A model generated the notes under the pieces. It saw nothing but the letters and a program-made list of their open reading frames with translations, ran no database searches and was not told the origin of the DNA. 9,716 nucleotides of DNA, from assembly GCA_047974845.1 (NCBI GenBank), contig JBKECQ010000054.1, positions 1 through 9,716 on the forward strand, given 5' to 3'. This document shows, one piece after another, positions 6,601 to 9,716 of this stretch; position 1 is the stretch's first letter, and each line of letters starts with the position of its first letter. The position numbers were made by a program, and so were the translations under genes. Source of the DNA: Aminipila sp047974845 (GTDB taxonomy: Bacteria; Bacillota; Clostridia; Peptostreptococcales; Anaerovoracaceae).

Positions 6601-9600
6601 ACACTATTAAGAGCGGAATGTCTTTCCTCCAAATCTATTACATATGTTTGATTTTCATTATCAACCTTTGCCAACCTTTTCAAGGCATACTCAGTTAGAG
6701 CATCTTTTGATGTTGGTAAATTATATAATTTAACCTTGCTATAAAAATCGAAAACAGTGGTGGTGCCATTCCAAGTATCGTCTCGTTGATTCTTATATGT
6801 AAATAAGCTATTGCCAAGATTAACATATGTTTTATCTCCATCAAACATGGCTGTAGTTTCTTTGTAAAATTTATCATCTATAAGATAGTTTTTTGAGACT
6901 GTAACAAGCAATATCTTTTGATTACCTTCAGAATCATAAAAAGTCCTACCATACGGTACTGAATCATAATCAAAATCATAATTCTTACCGTTCAGGTCAT
7001 AGATTTTCATAGTATTCCAGTGAGACCTTTTCCCTGTCCTAATATCATTAGAAAAAAATACCGAGCTGGCTCGTCCCACTTCATTTTTTATTATTTTTCC
7101 GTCTATTGATAAACTGTCCCAGTCCCTATATCCACTGCCTGTAAAATTACTACCGGACAAATATTCAATTTTCCTATTTTTAAAATCAATATATGCTGCT
7201 GCACTTATATTTTGACTGTCCCAAATTACGCTTTCATCTCTTTCTACATAAGTCCTCACACCTGAAAATAGAGCATTACCCTCAGAGTCCATATCTATTG
7301 GTATAAATATTGAATTCATCTCTATCAAATTTTTAGGGGCAGAGTCATTAGGGAATGTTTTCATATAATCCCTAATATCTAAATCAGGGTATTCTAAAGC
7401 TTCTATTTCTTCACTTTCTGTATCTAAGTGAGAATAATAAAACTTTGAAATTAACTTAGAATTCGGAACACTATCCCTCATGATAAAGGCAACTTTGCCC
7501 TCATTTACCCCATCTTTGTCATACCCAACTTCAGCGCAGTAACAAGGCTTTTTAGTTATAATAGTTTCTTTTAAGTTTATTAGGTTATATTTTGTAATTC
7601 CATTTTCATTCACAAGATAAATTCTACTATAATCACTCGATATAAAGGGGTCTCCCGTAATTACAAAAGGTATTCTACCAGCAAAAGTGCCACTATCCCT
7701 TTTTAATAAAATAGTTTCTTCTGTGCAATTGTTAACAACATAAATATATTTTTCCTTGTCATCACAATATATACTAACAGCATCCCCTTCACCCATATAT
7801 TTTTCATTAATAGTTCTTTTTATTTGAAGATTATGAGGTGTTGCAGTATAAAATTGTAAATTGCTAACTGTATATCCCCATTTTTTATTGTTTGTTTTTA
7901 TATCATAGGCATTCAACGATACTGGGCTGTCATCGTTTTGGGAAGCTCTTGTTATGGTATAATAATACTCACTATCTACTTTTTTTAACTGTGAAATACA
8001 AGAAGTTTTATTAGTCTCTTTGATATGTACTTCTTCAATTTCTCTGCTTTCAGATTCATCTAAGATAGGAATATATGAAACATTTGCATCTATTCCCTCT
8101 TCTATAAGGCTTGCTTGCAACTCGGTCTTTCTATTATCAAGGCTCTTCATTTCATCTTTGTTTAGAAGTATTATAATATTAGCCTTTAAGGTTTCCAGTG
8201 GTTCAATCGATACCTTTGGTGCTATGTTTATTACATCGGTTACATATATAGCTTGATTGGTTAGATAATCCGCTTCCTTTATGTACTCTTTTAGAGTATC
8301 CTCTGTCCAAACATCCTTTACAAAGAGTTTTATACTTTCCCTTCCAACCCCTTGTTTTTCATATCCTATTTTTTGATCCGTTCCAAAAGACAATTTACTA
8401 TACCCTGCATTATCTATTGCATTTTTATATATTCCTGTAGGCAGTCCTGTTCTTGCATCATAGCTGCTTGTATACCATGTTCTTTTTATATCGTCGCCAT
8501 CACTTGTGGTTACATCTTCTGTTACTATATTTGCAACATTACTTCCTTCATTTCTTAAAAATACATTTTCCATTAATATTTCTGCTTGTGGTGGTATATC
8601 GGGAACTACAGTAAATACTTTCTCTACTTTACTAATTTCATCTTTGGTGTCTTTTACATTTACTTCATACTTAAAATCCCTTGTATCTTTTAACGTGTCT
8701 TTGTAGCAAGGATATTTAGTCAAAAATTCTAATTTGTAAGTTGTAAAATACTTGTCATCTGTATTTACCTCTAATATCCTTGTTTTGATGCAATCATTAT
8801 TGTTTTGTAACGTGTCTTTTGTTAGAACAATACTTTCCCTTGTTTTAAGGTCTGTAATCTTAATATTAAACTCATTTATTGGATATTTAGGGTGAGTAGC
8901 TACTGTAATATCTAAAATCTGTTTTCTGTTTTGTTTTTGAAAACCACTTAAAACTGCATTTATGTTTGGTGTTGGTAATACCTCAACGGATTCCGTATCA
9001 TAAAGTGTCCCTCCCCCCGATATTCTGACCTTCAAAGTAACATCATAATTACCGGCTTTATCGTAGGTTAAAATCCTGTCATAATCATCCCTTTTATTTG
9101 TAGTTGCACCATTTGCAATATATGAGTTGCTTGCAATTCCCTTACTGTATGCCTTGCCTGAGGAGTACTGCGTTGTTTCCGTACCCTCTTTTGATTCCCT
9201 TGTAACTGTAAAAGTAGAATTGTCTAAGGCTTTTACATCATGTCCTTCATATGTAACAGTTGGCCGTAATATTAAATCTGCTTCCCCATCTACAGATTCT
9301 GAAACCACTTCTTCTACTATATTTACTATTGTAGAGCCTTTAGATTCTAAGCCATTTTTTGAGAATGCCTCTATCTCATAGACTATATTGCATGGCTCTT
9401 TTATATTTTGTGGGATACTTTTTCCTGAATTTTCTCCTTTCCTGCCATTACCATACCATGTTTCTAAAAACTCTCTTTCACCCCCATCTATAATTCTATA
9501 GATGTTTGCGTAATCCAATATTGTGTCTTTACCAAGTTCACTAATATCTATTACATCAAAATCTTCTCCTTGTTCTACCGTGGCAGGTGCTTTTAATTTA

Positions 9601-9716
9601 GCTAGTATGCTTTCTGGATCCAAATCTGGTAATTCAACCATTTCCTTTACATCATACTGGATAATAACAGGGCAAAAATACATATATGCACGAACCTTAT
9701 CATCTACACCATCACG
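3609..9716 (-). CDS. very large modular beta-rich protein, N-terminus outside the window
   Basis: The frame is open from the right window edge to a TAG at 3609, giving at least 2035 residues. The first ATG in view (9683) has no ribosome binding site and is preceded by 11 in-frame codons (RDGVDDKVRAY), so the true start lies upstream. Counting from that ATG, I see Ig/PKD-like stretches at about 20-125, 137-236, 240-360 and 363-486. The second ends in a typical PKD strand (AGNYDVTLKV). An alpha/beta segment follows (487-545, LKANIIILLN). A probable beta-propeller spans 560-990, with PQQ/WD-like turns such as LNAYDIKTNNKKWGYTV (590-606) and RIYLVNENGITKYNL (687-701). A helical spacer lies at 1010-1085. 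A Gly/Ser/Asn/Tyr-rich jelly-roll-like module spans 1135-1288 (FPAGNHTINI), with further beta modules to about 1750. Another PKD-like domain covers 1753-1868, and a C-terminal module with WSGEKF runs to 2024. There is no sortase signal, C-terminal anchor or recognisable catalytic motif. It is probably exported and adhesive or scaffolding (inference). Confidence 0.75.
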   Translation of the reverse strand, partial: RDGVDDKVRAYMYFCPVIIQYDVKEMVELPDLDPESILAKLKAPATVEQGEDFDVIDISELGKDTILDYANIYRIIDGGEREFLETWYGNGRKGENSGKSIPQNIKEPCNIVYEIEAFSKNGLESKGSTIVNIVEEVVSESVDGEADLILRPTVTYEGHDVKALDNSTFTVTRESKEGTETTQYSSGKAYSKGIASNSYIANGATTNKRDDYDRILTYDKAGNYDVTLKVRISGGGTLYDTESVEVLPTPNINAVLSGFQKQNRKQILDITVATHPKYPINEFNIKITDLKTRESIVLTKDTLQNNNDCIKTRILEVNTDDKYFTTYKLEFLTKYPCYKDTLKDTRDFKYEVNVKDTKDEISKVEKVFTVVPDIPPQAEILMENVFLRNEGSNVANIVTEDVTTSDGDDIKRTWYTSSYDARTGLPTGIYKNAIDNAGYSKLSFGTDQKIGYEKQGVGRESIKLFVKDVWTEDTLKEYIKEADYLTNQAIYVTDVINIAPKVSIEPLETLKANIIILLNKDEMKSLDNRKTELQASLIEEGIDANVSYIPILDESESREIEEVHIKETNKTSCISQLKKVDSEYYYTITRASQNDDSPVSLNAYDIKTNNKKWGYTVSNLQFYTATPHNLQIKRTINEKYMGEGDAVSIYCDDKEKYIYVVNNCTEETILLKRDSGTFAGRIPFVITGDPFISSDYSRIYLVNENGITKYNLINLKETIITKKPCYCAEVGYDKDGVNEGKVAFIMRDSVPNSKLISKFYYSHLDTESEEIEALEYPDLDIRDYMKTFPNDSAPKNLIEMNSIFIPIDMDSEGNALFSGVRTYVERDESVIWDSQNISAAAYIDFKNRKIEYLSGSNFTGSGYRDWDSLSIDGKIIKNEVGRASSVFFSNDIRTGKRSHWNTMKIYDLNGKNYDFDYDSVPYGRTFYDSEGNQKILLVTVSKNYLIDDKFYKETTAMFDGDKTYVNLGNSLFTYKNQRDDTWNGTTTVFDFYSKVKLYNLPTSKDALTEYALKRLAKVDNENQTYVIDLEERHSALNSVNTFISDNNAYLISKTKDKLLEIGKDIKSLGENVKSMMQIKGTNSANVAKILKDLELEPNTKYEYSYDLIQKTSNSNDLLTFEANANGVNTTRTENGMQYKKVLERIDFTSGGMPTKTYAKYTGGLYGAGTFSYNGGFGYVNHRSNSDGTYSGSRNNLEISFNLKNDGYVSWTFSQESGTSNYFLEMLVDGNIYEKYTQGTGSKDSYSKDNYADDTNMYNNKRFIKFPAGNHTINIKSGSRSDNQNYHYIIHNIEIGEFERINNSNVVSSTIKNTQNIKQEITGSFTTSNNYMFKLNQSQNLQSLTAQEAITKGYLGIDGSCQLIGNENEPDDNVYWGDGTSLMMKCYPRKRNRGGYTIDEHFRMIIKAPADKNLYVRSDSGSFFVDAGTYYRVRNTNDVWGYSNNYGTTREFGNYQYYRWSDGWSHYSDINQAELTRPIFTGLRIIEIPINNTVGYKLDDDIRFNDSKDPASIIGANYETTSGILDDFYLIRGANSATPRLEKYETDVSTKAGDYIGFITGDKNVEQYISNLVISRADSTDGIKRIVFKNKFSNNDDLDNWNITKTGNGVVEISQIAPIEKEKEEFSLTYKKGELIKYGINYSDYENDPSKANQGQSYWIYAHTPYNDGENENAAIIYDEDGNISSICGKKITDKAITIEKSIEIAKTNGLKTLNKPIDRFYVDGKYTVYHWEHDDTSRGIVNGGYPSYDKPSNIAELTFYVQGNASAPWVTGISTSPDIAKENEHFSINVGIDDAEKDILNLTTEVYKDKKHIFTHRKKNIYPIDAQGKITTDPAIAVGYPVTNTGALPDRAQAGKYEVVCTVRDDTGAGIGSYSFTVISQGKITGEVYHTEEWDKNRKKYNLSLFKNEINKVISFNDYMEIKKPRTRGTNVFWSGEKFMLQAAVAGNPTKVTCKIKGTSYIANMRNTGRKNAKEESIYEGILWDSSMINKWGREKPEVVTFMFTAIYDSGVNKTNEVKIIIDNMDEYYRLHRVF

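Noticed and set aside
5840..6877. Further short frames at 5840-6034, 6274-6573, 6486-6698 and 6695-6877
   Set aside because: They overlap the large gene in other frames or on the opposite strand and have no domain content. They are shadows of AT-rich coding DNA.
8020..9381. Open frames on the plus strand opposite the large gene (for example 8020-8256, 8352-8558, 9127-9381)
   Set aside because: They are short, low-complexity Ser/Ile/Phe-rich readings antisense to a continuous 6.1-kb gene. They lack ribosome binding sites and recognisable domains.

Overview
The window is AT-rich DNA from a low-GC Gram-positive bacterium, most likely a member of the Clostridia (Bacillota). The grounds are strong AGGAGG-type ribosome binding sites, housekeeping-type promoters with near-consensus boxes, AT-rich codon use, a DUF2975/YozG-type regulator pair, an IS150-group insertion sequence and a very long clostridial-looking surface-type protein. 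The species cannot be fixed from this sequence. Every gene I can support lies on the minus strand, so transcription runs from right to left.

Reading in the direction of transcription, the right-hand two thirds (9716 down to 3609) is a single open frame of at least 2035 residues. Its start lies outside the window. It encodes a large beta-rich modular protein: Ig/PKD-like segments, a short alpha/beta linker, a probable beta-propeller, a short helical spacer, Gly/Ser/Asn/Tyr-rich binding-type modules, another PKD-like segment and a distinct C-terminal module. I see no catalytic motif. A clear intrinsic terminator at 3573-3598 closes this unit.

The intergenic region 3255-3608 is unusually structured. 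It holds about 3.5 copies of a 34-bp tandem repeat, three direct repeats spaced exactly 21 bp apart that run into the -35 box, a perfect TTGACA-N17-TATAAT promoter, and an inverted pair of TATAATGGC motifs. The promoter drives a DUF2975 membrane protein and a 68-residue YozG-like XRE regulator. These form a compact pair in which the regulator's Shine-Dalgarno overlaps the stop codon of the membrane protein gene.

After a 128-nt gap with a weaker promoter that repeats two of the upstream motifs, there follows a DUF4153/DUF4173-type polytopic membrane protein translationally coupled (TAATG) to an SGNH/GDSL-family hydrolase. The shared motifs suggest, without proving, that the XRE protein or another regulator controls both promoters. 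The left 120 bp is the end of an IS3-family (IS150-group) element with the first 21 codons of its OrfA. It lies 127 bp beyond the hydrolase stop codon, and no convincing terminator for the hydrolase operon is visible before it.
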